64,000 nucleotides of DNA from JAIEPM01 sp964546815 (lineage in GTDB: Bacteria > Cyanobacteriota > Vampirovibrionia > Obscuribacterales > Obscuribacteraceae), in contig CAZJLR010000011.1 of assembly GCA_964546815.1 (NCBI GenBank), forward strand, positions 71,382-135,381, given 5' to 3'. A program made the translations under genes and the position numbers. Within the stretch, counting starts at the first letter, position 1. Each line of letters opens with the position of its first letter. The notes under the pieces were generated by a model. The model did not search any database and was not told the DNA's origin. It saw nothing but the letters and a program-made list of their open reading frames with translations. Positions 54,695 to 63,906 of this stretch are shown piece after piece.

Positions 54695-54749
54695 CAGAAA
54701 ATTATCAAGCTGTACTGATCTTCATAAGAACAGTGCCTGGCTGCCATCA

Positions 54750-55760
54750 TTAGCTCTTCTTCTTTTCTTCAAATATTCGCTTATGCATATTTGAAATCCA
54801 TTGGCGAACTCTAACGGGACTCTTATCATTGCAATTCAATAGCGGCTCTTTTTCAATCATGGACTCGCGGTCAATGCTGTTTCTAATTCCTGGCCAAAAG
54901 AATAGTCCCATGGTCCACTCGCTACGTTTTACACCGTCATTAGGTACCAGATGATTCCGTAGCTCTGCATAAAGGTCTCGTGATGTAATACAAATCTCTT
55001 CTCCTTCGCCTACCGGATAAGTCACTTGCCTTCCATCACCTGTGTCAACAACAAGATTTATATAGCGACCAATTAAATTGGCAATTCGAATATACTTCCA
55101 ACTATCTTTAATTTCAAGAATTGCTCCGCAGTCTGCCGGAAGCAAAATTTTTCCAAATTTACAGTCAACCTGGACAGGCTCCTTCTCCGTAAGTACAATC
55201 AATTTTCCGTTTTGCAAATTCAAGCACTTTCCTGATTGGGAAAACATAGTTGCCTGATCAGCAAACACCATTAGTTCTTCGCTTCCAAGCGGTGTACAAG
55301 GTTCGCAGCCCACTTTCTGAGCTGGCTTTTGTAAAACAACCAAAAGATCGTCAGAGCAATCAGTAAGAGTCGATTTCGTTGCCGTGATTTTTTCTTTGCT
55401 TGAAGACGGTGATAATTCTTCGGCGTTGCCTCTACAAATTGAAAGAAGCCAAGCCACAAAGCATACAGCTAGAGCACGAAATGCTTGGACTCTGGCTCTT
55501 ATGCGGCGCAGCCCAACTGGACAATCTTGAGTCAAGATTGTGCCATCTTCCCGCCTTAAAAACCGAACACATAGCTTTCCTTCTTTTTCTAGCACGAGGT
55601 TTTCTATCTCTCGGCTAGTCATTTCGGAGAGATTATACACGTGCAACTTACAATCTTGGCACAGGCGCGCGCGCTCGTCTCCGTCCATTTTATCCCATGA
55701 GGCATGGCACGGAGCAGCGACTTGGACATTAGAAACCAAATGCGAACGATGTCTCTTCAT
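54750..55760 (-). CDS. Cys-cluster membrane protein with FecR-like domain (copy 2)
   Basis: 336 residues from ATG 55760. It is closely similar along its whole length to the protein at 23486: Cys module PCHASWDKM, LCQDC, LCVRF, DCPVG; membrane helix ALAVCFVAWLLSI; CEPC; and the FecR-like domain (LQNGKLIVLTEKEPVQVDC to LVPNDGVKRSEW). The strong conservation contrasts with the larger drift between the two kinase copies. It is downstream of the pilus-N-domain gene on the same strand, about 200 bases away. Role unknown. Confidence 0.75.
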   Translation of the reverse strand: MKRHRSHLVSNVQVAAPCHASWDKMDGDERARLCQDCKLHVYNLSEMTSREIENLVLEKEGKLCVRFLRREDGTILTQDCPVGLRRIRARVQAFRALAVCFVAWLLSICRGNAEELSPSSSKEKITATKSTLTDCSDDLLVVLQKPAQKVGCEPCTPLGSEELMVFADQATMFSQSGKCLNLQNGKLIVLTEKEPVQVDCKFGKILLPADCGAILEIKDSWKYIRIANLIGRYINLVVDTGDGRQVTYPVGEGEEICITSRDLYAELRNHLVPNDGVKRSEWTMGLFFWPGIRNSIDRESMIEKEPLLNCNDKSPVRVRQWISNMHKRIFEEKKKS

Positions 55761-55810
55761 ACGGTTCACTCGTAGACACTTTATCAAGTATATTGTCTTA
55801 AGCAATAGGT

Positions 55811-55836
55811 GGTCATCCACCAGGTGGCGGATGGTG
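55811..55836. promoter_or_regulatory. Conserved upstream element shared by both Cys-cluster/FecR-like genes (copy 2)
   Basis: A 26-bp segment identical, except for one base, to 24550-24575. It lies 51-76 bases upstream of ATG 55760. The conserved stretch continues more weakly to the start codon, which in both genes follows an AGTGAAC sequence. Confidence 0.5.
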
Positions 55837-55958
55837 CCTCTCATACCCTCTTACAGGCTTTCTCGCCGACTTTCGCGTCACGTCCATAATTGGTACAGGC
55901 TGCCACACAGCCCAATTTCAAACAACTCGTGCGGCTTACGCCTGAAACCACATAGAGA

Positions 55959-57242
55959 TTATGGCTTCACTGGAACAGACCACACCCATTTCTTCTCACC
56001 GACCCAGTGCTCAATTTCTACTCTTTCAGCTGAATCGCTATCGCGCACCTGCATCCCAGGCTCAGCCGTCTCCGAAGCTTGCGGCGCCACCTTTTTTCGT
56101 GCTGGTTCGCTCGCTCCGAATTCCGGCAATTTAACTGTTGCATTCTTGCCTGAGCTCTTAGCTGCACAAACCACTACCTCAAGACATAAGCGATTGCCTG
56201 CCTCATCCCAAATAAACCAGGTCGCCTTCCCGGCTTTCGTTCCAATCAGCTGAACCTCCTTATCTGCCGTTATCTGCACGTCAGCAATTGCTCCGTCGCT
56301 AAGATGGTCTCGAATCAATCTCTGTTTCAAGCGAAACGTTTTCCATTGTCCAATTTGCAAACTAACAATTTTGTCAATTTTTGGTTCTTCTAGTATTAGC
56401 TTGTCAATTGGCACAGGAGCTAGAAAACTGCCAGCATTTCCAGTAGATTGCCAGGTTGCCTCAGGCTTATTACTAACAAACAGGTCAATACCAATTACGT
56501 TTTGCGCTTGATCTGTGATTGCCATTTTTGCTGCGCCTGCGTTAGTTCCATAGACGACCATCTCATGTTGACTAACTACTACTGGCATTCCAATTGCGCG
56601 ATTGCTAATCCAAATCTTCATAATGCGGTGCCGCGTTCTAAACGCTCTCGACTGCCATTTGTTGATTTTGACAGTTATATTTGTGTTGAAGTGTTTAGGC
56701 GCAATAACGTCAGGCAAGGTCTTTGGAATAGGAAAAGCTCCCCCGCCTATGCCACCAGTATTAAGAGAAGAATCCAAGTTGCTGAAATCAATTGCCTGAG
56801 GACGCTGATCCTGCTTCATATGCAAGTCACTGCCGACCTTTAGGCGAGCTGCTCCTGCGAGGTCATTTTTGACCAGAGCGGAAATATTAACAACGGCCTC
56901 ACGATGGCTCGCATCCATTCCCCAAATTATCACATTGGCAGGGCCGGCTTTCTTGCCTAAAATAACCACCTGATTTTCGGCAACTACAATTGGCTCAGCT
57001 ATAGCAGGATCACTTGTGCTAGTTCTTATTATCAAGAAAGGATCGGTGGAAAAAAGCCTAGATTGATGAACACCTACTTCCAGATGCTGCGAGGGCTTGT
57101 ATTCCTGAAGCAACACCTTTTGTTCAGCTGGGCTTGGGGCTGGTTCTGCCCACCCTGCTAATCCAAGACCAAACGACATGCCGAAAACTCCTAAGGTTAG
57201 GATAGTGAAGGTCCAACGAGCAAATTGTCGAAAATAGTTCAT
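55959..57242 (-). CDS. Exported protein with three pilus/secretin N-terminal-type domains
   Basis: 427 residues. Its ATG at 57242 overlaps the stop of the upstream gene (ATGA), implying translational coupling. Signal peptide FTILTLGVFGMSFGLGLAGWA. Three units of the T2SS/T3SS pilus-formation N-terminal type are visible at ~45-122, ~190-262 and ~293-363. Each ends with a VVILGKKAGPANVIIWG-like strand pair (VVYGTNAGAAKMAI and VQLIGTKAGKATWFIW). In CpaC/RcpA this domain precedes a secretin ring, but no secretin domain follows here. The product may be a periplasmic scaffold rather than a pore. The C-terminal tail is charged. Confidence 0.75.
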   Translation of the reverse strand: MNYFRQFARWTFTILTLGVFGMSFGLGLAGWAEPAPSPAEQKVLLQEYKPSQHLEVGVHQSRLFSTDPFLIIRTSTSDPAIAEPIVVAENQVVILGKKAGPANVIIWGMDASHREAVVNISALVKNDLAGAARLKVGSDLHMKQDQRPQAIDFSNLDSSLNTGGIGGGAFPIPKTLPDVIAPKHFNTNITVKINKWQSRAFRTRHRIMKIWISNRAIGMPVVVSQHEMVVYGTNAGAAKMAITDQAQNVIGIDLFVSNKPEATWQSTGNAGSFLAPVPIDKLILEEPKIDKIVSLQIGQWKTFRLKQRLIRDHLSDGAIADVQITADKEVQLIGTKAGKATWFIWDEAGNRLCLEVVVCAAKSSGKNATVKLPEFGASEPARKKVAPQASETAEPGMQVRDSDSAERVEIEHWVGEKKWVWSVPVKP

Positions 57243-57856
57243 CCAAGATTCCCGTTTTCACATAATTCAAATGAAAGCATCGTATTCCAAACCGAGCGAA
57301 TGTTATCTAAAACGCTTGTTTGTGCTTGCTCGGTCGCAATTGCGTGCCAATATGGATACGTCAAGAAAATGCACTTATTGTAGCTATTGATCACGTCTGC
57401 GGTGCGCTCAGACAATTCTGGCGAGCACAGTGCAACAAGCTGCTCGACAGCTGTGCCGTAATGAAATGCATCATGCAATCCACCAAAAGAAGGCATAGGT
57501 GTTTTGAATCCTTCAAAGGCACCGCTGAAGAATGCGCGTTCGAGCTTGATGGTGCCCAATATATGAGAGTTGAAATCTGGAAGCAACTCAGCCGGTACCC
57601 AGAGTTCTTCGTGTAATGAAGCGCCAACAATCTTCTTCTCAAACTTATCCGCATAGCCATGTTCAATTTCGAATGACAAAACATAACCGCACCCCGTTGG
57701 CTTGGCGTTCCAATCATGCGCTATTTGGATGGCATATTCTAAATTTGTGACGGGATAAAAAATCGGCTGATCGATCAATCGAGCGGGAAAGGCACGCATG
57801 CCCGACTCATAGATAAGCCGGAGTTCGTTTATTCCTGTTGGTCGCCACAATTTCAT
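57239..57856 (-). CDS. Crystallin-J1-type small protein with C-terminal extension
   Basis: 205 residues. The first ~115 match the short bacterial family commonly annotated ADP-ribosylation/crystallin J1: RPTGINELRLIYESGMRAFP, QPIFYPVTN, AHDWN, GYVLSFEI and HEELWVPAELL in this order. The C-terminal ~90 residues are extra. The family has no confirmed activity. A TATAAT (complement at 57864-57869) sits seven bases upstream of the ATG, with no ribosome-binding site, which would suit a leaderless transcript. Its stop overlaps the start of the pilus-domain gene by four bases. Confidence 0.7.
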   Translation of the reverse strand: MKLWRPTGINELRLIYESGMRAFPARLIDQPIFYPVTNLEYAIQIAHDWNAKPTGCGYVLSFEIEHGYADKFEKKIVGASLHEELWVPAELLPDFNSHILGTIKLERAFFSGAFEGFKTPMPSFGGLHDAFHYGTAVEQLVALCSPELSERTADVINSYNKCIFLTYPYWHAIATEQAQTSVLDNIRSVWNTMLSFELCENGNLG

Positions 57857-57993
57857 TAGTAGTATTATAGCTGTTATGCGCGGTGGGGCGCTGTGCAGCG
57901 GCGAATTGATTTCCGAAATTATGAACCGTGAGCCTTGGGCGCCCTAACTTGCCTAGAGTTCGAACTGACAAGGGAAATTAGACTGGAACTGAA

Positions 57994-59292
57994 CTATCCG
58001 CCTGGAGGTTCGGGACCTTCTTCTCTGCACCATACAATCTCTCTTCTTTGATTTGGACTAAGTTCTAGAGACTCCACTTTTGACAGGTGAAGCTTGCAAC
58101 CGTTCATCAGAGCTCCAGAAAAAGTACACTTTTCAAAAACCGAGAACCTAAAGTCAGTATTGCTTAAGTTGGCCCCGTTGAAAGAAACATTTTCAAAAGC
58201 ATTTGCTCTCAAATCTGAACCATGTAAATCTGCATCAGAAAAATCCACGTACTTTACATCATTCCAGCAAATAAAAGATTCAGAAAGATCTGTATTGAGA
58301 AATGACACGCTGATCAATTCACTTCGATTGATAAACGTACTTGGGAGAGACAAATGTTCCAATACCAATTCTTCTTCTTCAGGGTCAGCTCCGCCCACAA
58401 ACTCACCGAAAAATCTTAGCCCACCAGTAACAATATCTGGCCGTGGAACTCCTGATGGATGATAAGGTTCCGTTTCTCGATCTCCTCCACTTGCAATAAA
58501 CTGACCACAGAAAGGAGCGTCTTCTTGCATTAGTAGCTTGCAAGATTCCATGAACGATAGTCGTTGTCCGGGATTCATTTGTAATTGATTGGTATATGGC
58601 TCTTCATCAGAGTGTCTTTTAAGATTGCATTCTGCCCGAGAATTATAAAACGGCATAACATACCACCCTTTGTCGAATAATTCTTCTGCTTCTCTTCCCA
58701 GGTATATGGGTTTGACAAATTGAAATCTTGATTTGAATGCTTTTTTGAAAATATTGAATAATGCAATGGAATCAGGATCAGTCGAGGTGGCTCTAACTTC
58801 CCCCCAAACCATTCGCCCATCCTCGAAGACACCACTTGGAGTTATAGTGACGGCTTTGAGATTCTTTCCGTGATCGATTCCGTATTTTTGGTTGTTGCCT
58901 CCGATAAACTCCGTGCCAACCTCAAGTTCTTCAGGCAGAACGTAATAACTTTTCGGAATTCTAAAAGCTATTCCGAGTTCAGGACCGATAAGCGTGGGCA
59001 CTGAAGGAATCGGTAAAGTTGCATAAAAATTAGCAAGGTAATAACGAAGCGCCTTCAGCGATTCGACATCAGCAATCACTTCGCTCAGATCAGATTTTGT
59101 GCCACAGAACTTGAAGTCCAAGAAGAAGAAATGCTCCATAATGCCGAAGCTACGAAATCTATTGTACAACTTCTCAATTGGGCTAACTTTGCAAACTGCC
59201 ATGAAAAAATGGTGGAGAAAAGAATATCCACCGTTCCGGAATTGATTTATCGATTTTGAAAGCATCGTCGGGTAATTGTTTACTACAGCCAC
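57994..59292 (-). CDS. Protein with C-terminal pentapeptide repeats
   Basis: 432 residues in the longest form from GTG 59292. ATG 59265 and ATG 59202 are alternatives and none has a clear ribosome-binding site. Residues ~50-320 are an uncharacterised globular region (segments LRYYLANFYATLP, WYVMPFYNSRAECN). Residues ~330-410 form about fourteen pentapeptide units (FLNTDLSES, DFSDADLHGSDLRANA, NGANLSNTDF). No signal peptide. The layout, with a globular N-terminal region and pentapeptides behind it, recalls the protein at 24779, but there is no zinc motif. Confidence 0.7.
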   Translation of the reverse strand: MAVVNNYPTMLSKSINQFRNGGYSFLHHFFMAVCKVSPIEKLYNRFRSFGIMEHFFFLDFKFCGTKSDLSEVIADVESLKALRYYLANFYATLPIPSVPTLIGPELGIAFRIPKSYYVLPEELEVGTEFIGGNNQKYGIDHGKNLKAVTITPSGVFEDGRMVWGEVRATSTDPDSIALFNIFKKAFKSRFQFVKPIYLGREAEELFDKGWYVMPFYNSRAECNLKRHSDEEPYTNQLQMNPGQRLSFMESCKLLMQEDAPFCGQFIASGGDRETEPYHPSGVPRPDIVTGGLRFFGEFVGGADPEEEELVLEHLSLPSTFINRSELISVSFLNTDLSESFICWNDVKYVDFSDADLHGSDLRANAFENVSFNGANLSNTDFRFSVFEKCTFSGALMNGCKLHLSKVESLELSPNQRREIVWCREEGPEPPGG

Positions 59293-59378
59293 CTAAGCCT
59301 GACCAGTCCTATGTATAACCGCCAGCGGTGTCGAAGTACTTTCTGTTTTACCCATTCGGGATTGCCATGAAAACAAGC

Positions 59379-60062
59379 TCACCTTCTAAATGAGCGTACG
59401 GCATCATATCGTCTTCCGACTGGATTGGAGGACTCAGCATCAGGCACATAAATGGTTCCTAACTTTATGATCCCAGAAAAATTACCCGGATACATAGGCT
59501 CACCACAGTCAATAATCGACATTTCAAAAGGCTGTCGGCCAACACAAGTCTGTGTTACCCAACGAACTTTAAGTTTTATTCCCTCGGCCAGATTGAAAGC
59601 AAGCCGATCATCCTCAAGCCAATAATTACCTGATTGGAAATACTCCTTGATATTGGCTTGTTGTATGCAATGCGAATGCTTGGCTGAACCAGCGAGTTCA
59701 TCACATAATTCATTTACGACTCGGAACAGTAAAGCCTTAAGCTCCTTTTCGGGGGGGGTTCTTTCATAAGTAACTGAAGTTCCTCTTACCATTCCATCTG
59801 GAAAAAAGACCAGCAGCCTTCTGCAGATTTGGCCGTCCGCGATAATTTCATTAGTCCAATAGAAATATGGAGCACATAAGAGCTTGGTTTTCTTTTCACT
59901 CTTATCTTTCTTCGTCTCCAATAATGAGTCAGAGTCACAAGATTTTGATTCTGTGGAATTGCTTGACGCAATCTTCTCGCAATCGCCTGGTATTGGAAAA
60001 TATGAAAAAGCAGCAAAAGCGCATAGAGCGAACCATATGCACATAGTAGTCCTTAAACTCAT
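59379..60062 (-). CDS. Small exported protein of unknown function
   Basis: The ATG at 60062 is chosen: GAGG is nine bases upstream and the encoded N-terminus (RTTMCIWFALCAFAAFSYFP) is a signal peptide. The frame is open to 60281, but that part is not convincing. The mature chain (~205 residues) starts with a Ser/Lys/Glu-rich stretch, then a folded region with several Cys (LCAPYFYW, QICRRLL, ELCDEL, TCVGRQ, DCGEPM). The even spread of Cys suggests disulfides in an extracytoplasmic protein. No family recognised. Confidence 0.65.
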   Translation of the reverse strand: MSLRTTMCIWFALCAFAAFSYFPIPGDCEKIASSNSTESKSCDSDSLLETKKDKSEKKTKLLCAPYFYWTNEIIADGQICRRLLVFFPDGMVRGTSVTYERTPPEKELKALLFRVVNELCDELAGSAKHSHCIQQANIKEYFQSGNYWLEDDRLAFNLAEGIKLKVRWVTQTCVGRQPFEMSIIDCGEPMYPGNFSGIIKLGTIYVPDAESSNPVGRRYDAVRSFRR

Positions 60063-60390
60063 CAAGCAATGCCTCAAGCTTTGCATATTTTTCCGAATCA
60101 CGACTTTATTCAGTATCTGTTGATAAAGCGCATTTCTAAAAGTGACTTCTGCATAATGAATCGGACCATATAGTGATTCACTTCGCGCAATTCTCCAAGG
60201 ATACATGTGAATTACTTTTGCACGATCTCCGGCAGCTGCCCGTACATATATCGAAAGGCGGTCAGTCGAAATTGATCGCACTAAACTTAAAAGAAGCTCT
60301 GCAGAATAAGCTATGCCTGCTAGTTTAAAATTAAGATTTTTCCAAATGAAGCCAAGAATTCAAGTTTCTAAGATAGGATACTTATTGTAA

Positions 60391-60427
60391 ACCCCGGTGT
60401 GTCTCTGCTTTGCAAGCTATCCGGGGT
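60391..60427. other. Leader hairpin upstream of the DUF4240 gene
   Basis: ACCCCGG and CCGGGGT form a 7-bp G/C stem around a 23-base loop, 69 bases before the ATG at 60496. No T-run follows. It could be a leader structure or part of an operator. Confidence 0.35.
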
Positions 60428-60495
60428 ATCGCTTTTTAAGGCCGAATTGTCGCCACAATGTGGCGAGTGTTTGCGGACGAAGAAAAGGATGCTGC

Positions 60496-61485
60496 ATGAT
60501 CAAGAACGCCGAAAAGACAGAACCACTTTCAATCTGTATATGGGGCAAGAACAACAGCAGTAGCCCAAACAAGTTCACTTATCCTGTACGCTGTCGCATA
60601 GAAGAAGAGTTGGCCCAAGCCGCGTTATCCAGCAAAACCAAATCATCATCCGTTAAGTTCATTGATATTAGCCTTGAGCTTAGTGAAAGCTCGTCTCCTA
60701 AACAACCATACATTGGGTTGCTCAATCGAAGCAATAACTCTGTTGGAGTCGGAATTGAATTGCCCTGGCTTGTGGATAAGAATATTGATGAACAAACGGT
60801 TCAAATCATGCTGGGTAAACCTTTACTGGCACTGCTGCTCTGTACTTTTAAGAGGTTCGAAATTCCTGATAGCCCATTTTTGAAATCGCTTTCGGCATTT
60901 CCAGGGTGGGCTACGATTATCAATTCCCTATCGGAACAAGAATCGAAAAATTTTGCTCATTGCGAATCAGCAATCTCAATAGATGAAGAGGCATTCTGGA
61001 CTTTGATCGAGAAATCAAAATTGTCATCCGCTTCAAACGAAGAACAAGAAGAACATATGATTGCATTGCTTTCTCAGCTGGCAGCTGAAGACGTTCGCGA
61101 ATTCGCAGGATTCTTCCAAAGCAAGATGGTGGAACTCTATCGCTGGGATCTCTGGGCGATTGCGTACATAATACACAGCGGCTGTTCCGATGATTCATTC
61201 AAAGAATTTCGAGCTTGGCTGATTGCACAGGGCAGAGAGTTTTATAACCAGGCAATTATGCATCCAGAATTCATTGGCGAACAATTGTCACCCGCGGCAG
61301 CACAAGATGGAGACGCCTTCCATGATTTTGATCTTGTTGCTGGTCCAATTTATGAAGAAAAAACTGGTTATGATATGCACATCGTTAACCCTCGCGAGCC
61401 ACGTCATCCCGTAGGCTACTCGTGGAATGACGAAGAACTTCCTTCAATTTTCCCATCAGTCTGCAAAAAATTCCAATTTTGCTAA
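60496..61485 (+). CDS. DUF4240-domain protein
   Basis: 329 residues from ATG 60496 with GGAT seven bases upstream. The longer open frame to 60397 lacks support. The N-terminal ~140 residues are uncharacterised. Residues ~150-280 fit DUF4240: FWTLIEKSK, then LSQLAAEDVREFAGFF, YRWDLWAIAYIIHSGCSDDSF and FRAWLIAQGREFYNQAI. The C-terminal part is short and charged. DUF4240 proteins are soluble and of unknown function, common in Bacteroidetes, Actinobacteria and cyanobacterial relatives. No partner is evident. Confidence 0.75.
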   Translation: MIKNAEKTEPLSICIWGKNNSSSPNKFTYPVRCRIEEELAQAALSSKTKSSSVKFIDISLELSESSSPKQPYIGLLNRSNNSVGVGIELPWLVDKNIDEQTVQIMLGKPLLALLLCTFKRFEIPDSPFLKSLSAFPGWATIINSLSEQESKNFAHCESAISIDEEAFWTLIEKSKLSSASNEEQEEHMIALLSQLAAEDVREFAGFFQSKMVELYRWDLWAIAYIIHSGCSDDSFKEFRAWLIAQGREFYNQAIMHPEFIGEQLSPAAAQDGDAFHDFDLVAGPIYEEKTGYDMHIVNPREPRHPVGYSWNDEELPSIFPSVCKKFQFC

Positions 61486-61604
61486 GCCGATGACATCGAG
61501 GTGAACAAGCGCTCTGCATCTAGCCAATGCCTATGAGCAAAGCATGCATTCAAGTGTCAACAGAAGCTACAACGCGGGCGATTCGATCAATGTAATGCCT
61601 TGGG

Positions 61605-61610
61605 TATAAT
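61605..61610 (+). promoter_or_regulatory. -10 element of the 147-aa gene
   Basis: A perfect TATAAT lies 33 bases before the ATG at 61644. No good -35 was found at 16-18 bases. Confidence 0.35.
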
Positions 61611-61643
61611 TACCACTGTAACAAAGCAGGAAGCATTAAAGAG

Positions 61644-62087
61644 ATGGGCATTATTTCCGACACACTCATAGCCGATGTCGCTAACGCAAAAGAAATTGCG
61701 GAAGACAGGGAATTCTACAGCGGCAAATACAAAACCGCTTGTGCCAAGGGAATGAATGCCGAAATGTTCGACACTCTTCTTTATATTCTTCGGGGAAAGA
61801 AGCGTCGAGTCAAGCCGCTCACCGCTTGCAAATTAGTCTACCAATCGAGCCGCGAAGGTCCATGGATGTATCAACTCAAGGACGAACTCATCGAACTAAT
61901 CGCAAATCTCGATGCTTCTTTAGTGAAGAGCGTCGCTTTCGACATCCTCAAGCTCGACGAAACTTTTCAAATGTACGACGCCATTGGACTGGCGATGCCA
62001 CCAACAGGTTACCTAAAAGATCTTCGCAAGCAATGCAAGACTGCTATTGCAAAAAATAAAACAGTCCTTTTGCGCATTAACCTTTGA
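61644..62087 (+). CDS. Small helical protein of unknown function
   Basis: 147 residues from ATG 61644, close after AAAGAG. Basic, mostly helical, without a signal or membrane segment (KEIAEDREFYSGKYKTACAK, LYILRGKKRRVKPLTACKLV). No family recognised. It is convergent with the alpha-solenoid gene at 62263, 175 bases away. Confidence 0.6.
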   Translation: MGIISDTLIADVANAKEIAEDREFYSGKYKTACAKGMNAEMFDTLLYILRGKKRRVKPLTACKLVYQSSREGPWMYQLKDELIELIANLDASLVKSVAFDILKLDETFQMYDAIGLAMPPTGYLKDLRKQCKTAIAKNKTVLLRINL

Positions 62088-62262
62088 TACGCAGAGTACA
62101 ATCAGCTGTTGTACTAAAGGATGTTCTGTCGCAACTGAAGTTGCTGAAAATCCTGCAAGAATCCATGCCGCTTCCTCAGAGGGCTATCAAAACTCTACTC
62201 AACACAGCATTTACTGTTTCATTCGCTTGTTTGTGATTGGTCGATGGAGAACCAATGCCAAT

Positions 62263-63906
62263 TCATAGGCGGTCTAAATGTTTGTCTCGTTCCCTAATGA
62301 TTTTTTCTGATAGCTCCTGTGACTCATCAGCGCCCGTTGTCAACCATTCGTCAATCAGGCGCAGAACCCTCTTATCTCCTTGCAGTTGCTGCAATAGCCG
62401 CAGCAACAAATCGCCGCCCATTTCGCTCAGAGAGGTTCGCCACTCTTCACTGCTTTCAATCAAGGAAAATGCCATGCCAAAAGAATCTTTATCGCCTAGC
62501 ATTACAAGTTCGCTCAAGAACGAAAAGCAAAAGTACTTGTGAATTCCATTGCTCTTCAAGACTCTTTTCGCCTCAAGAATATACTCTTTTTTGGGGTTGC
62601 GCCTTAATATACGCAATAATATTCCATGTGACACCCGATCATTCGGATGTTGATAGCACCAATCAATTGCTTCTTCTTCAACCTCATCAAAGGCCTCCGT
62701 ACTGGCAAGCGACATGAGCATTTCACCGCGCTCATGTACCTTGTGACTACGCATCCATCTCCTAGCTAAATCGATTCGGTTCGGCGTCGCTTCAATTCGT
62801 AGCACGCTAAGCAATAAATCCTTAGCCTTTGCGTGTCCAAGATGCTCAACTAACCATGAGTCTGCCAGAGCACACGCTCCTTCTGGGCACTTTAACTCCT
62901 CAGAGACATCTTGCAGAATGACATTTAACATTCTAGCTGTCTGCGGTTCTTTCAAGTGGGTGCTGACCCAGTTCCAGGCGCGATCAAGTAGCCACTGTGA
63001 AGGTTGCAAGATAAAGGCCGTTTGAAAGATTCTTTCAACTTTATCGATCTCAGGATTTTCCTCTAACCACTCAAAAACAAATGGCGCCAATTCCAATGGG
63101 GCAGCCGCAAACACCTCAGCGAGAATTGATTCAAAGTGAGTTTTACTGCTGTTTTCATGCAGCCAACTAACTAGCAGGGGTGCATACCTTCGAGAATTTC
63201 CTTGCAAAAGCGGAACCGCTAGAAACATACCAGCCGGAACAAAATCTACTATTTTGAGACGCGTAACTGCCAATTCCTCGATTTCTTCGTCACCAGCCAA
63301 CTCGATAACCTTTGACATAAGCAAGAGCTTCGCAGGATTTTCCCAGACCAATTGCTTTGCCTTTTCCAACACAAGCGGATCGCGGCAATCAGATAGCAGA
63401 GCCGATGCAACATCGGCGGCACCGTCGCGAGTTTCATGATCTAGAAGCCACTGACTAGCCTTGCTGGAAAGTCCCGGACTATTGTGCTTCATCAAAAGTG
63501 CTTCCCAGAGCTTGCCAGCATCCTCATGCTTGGGATTTGCACATAGATATTCCACAACCCAATCAATAACCTCTGGAGTCAAATTGACCTTCTCTACAGA
63601 CCAGTAAAGGATTTTCCAGTTTTTCTTTAACAACCATGTTTCACTCAACCAGGCGAACTCTTCCTTGTTATTCGTCGCTTTGATGAACGCATGTACAACA
63701 GATTCCACCGATTTCGACATCTGCGATTTGCTTAGAAGCCATTGTTTTGCCAGTGCAAGGTTGTCGCAACGCGGATCAGTTTCAAGTAATGTTGTTAAGT
63801 CCTGATACTTCATTTCCGAATCTACACTTTCCAAGAGGAAGGAAAACCCATTTCCAACATTATTCTGCTTTTGCTTTTTCGAAATTGAAATCGCCGCCAA
63901 TTCCAT
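62263..63906 (-). CDS. Alpha-solenoid helical-repeat protein
   Basis: 547 residues from ATG 63906. In-frame codons upstream reach TAA with no better start. The chain is a long series of two-helix repeats of about 33-36 residues with a W-L-x2-N/H core: QWLLSKSQ, SETWLLKKN, SQWLLDHE, VSWLHENSS, EWLEENPE, DSWLVEHLG, RRWMRSH. It resembles TPR/HEAT solenoids but does not match the canonical TPR consensus. No signal peptide. Probably a cytoplasmic scaffold, with no partner indicated. Confidence 0.75.
   Translation of the reverse strand: MELAAISISKKQKQNNVGNGFSFLLESVDSEMKYQDLTTLLETDPRCDNLALAKQWLLSKSQMSKSVESVVHAFIKATNNKEEFAWLSETWLLKKNWKILYWSVEKVNLTPEVIDWVVEYLCANPKHEDAGKLWEALLMKHNSPGLSSKASQWLLDHETRDGAADVASALLSDCRDPLVLEKAKQLVWENPAKLLLMSKVIELAGDEEIEELAVTRLKIVDFVPAGMFLAVPLLQGNSRRYAPLLVSWLHENSSKTHFESILAEVFAAAPLELAPFVFEWLEENPEIDKVERIFQTAFILQPSQWLLDRAWNWVSTHLKEPQTARMLNVILQDVSEELKCPEGACALADSWLVEHLGHAKAKDLLLSVLRIEATPNRIDLARRWMRSHKVHERGEMLMSLASTEAFDEVEEEAIDWCYQHPNDRVSHGILLRILRRNPKKEYILEAKRVLKSNGIHKYFCFSFLSELVMLGDKDSFGMAFSLIESSEEWRTSLSEMGGDLLLRLLQQLQGDKRVLRLIDEWLTTGADESQELSEKIIRERDKHLDRL

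Noticed and set aside
55540..56253. 237-codon plus-strand frame
   Set aside because: Overlaps the Cys-cluster gene start and the pilus-domain gene, both well supported on the minus strand. No recognisable content.
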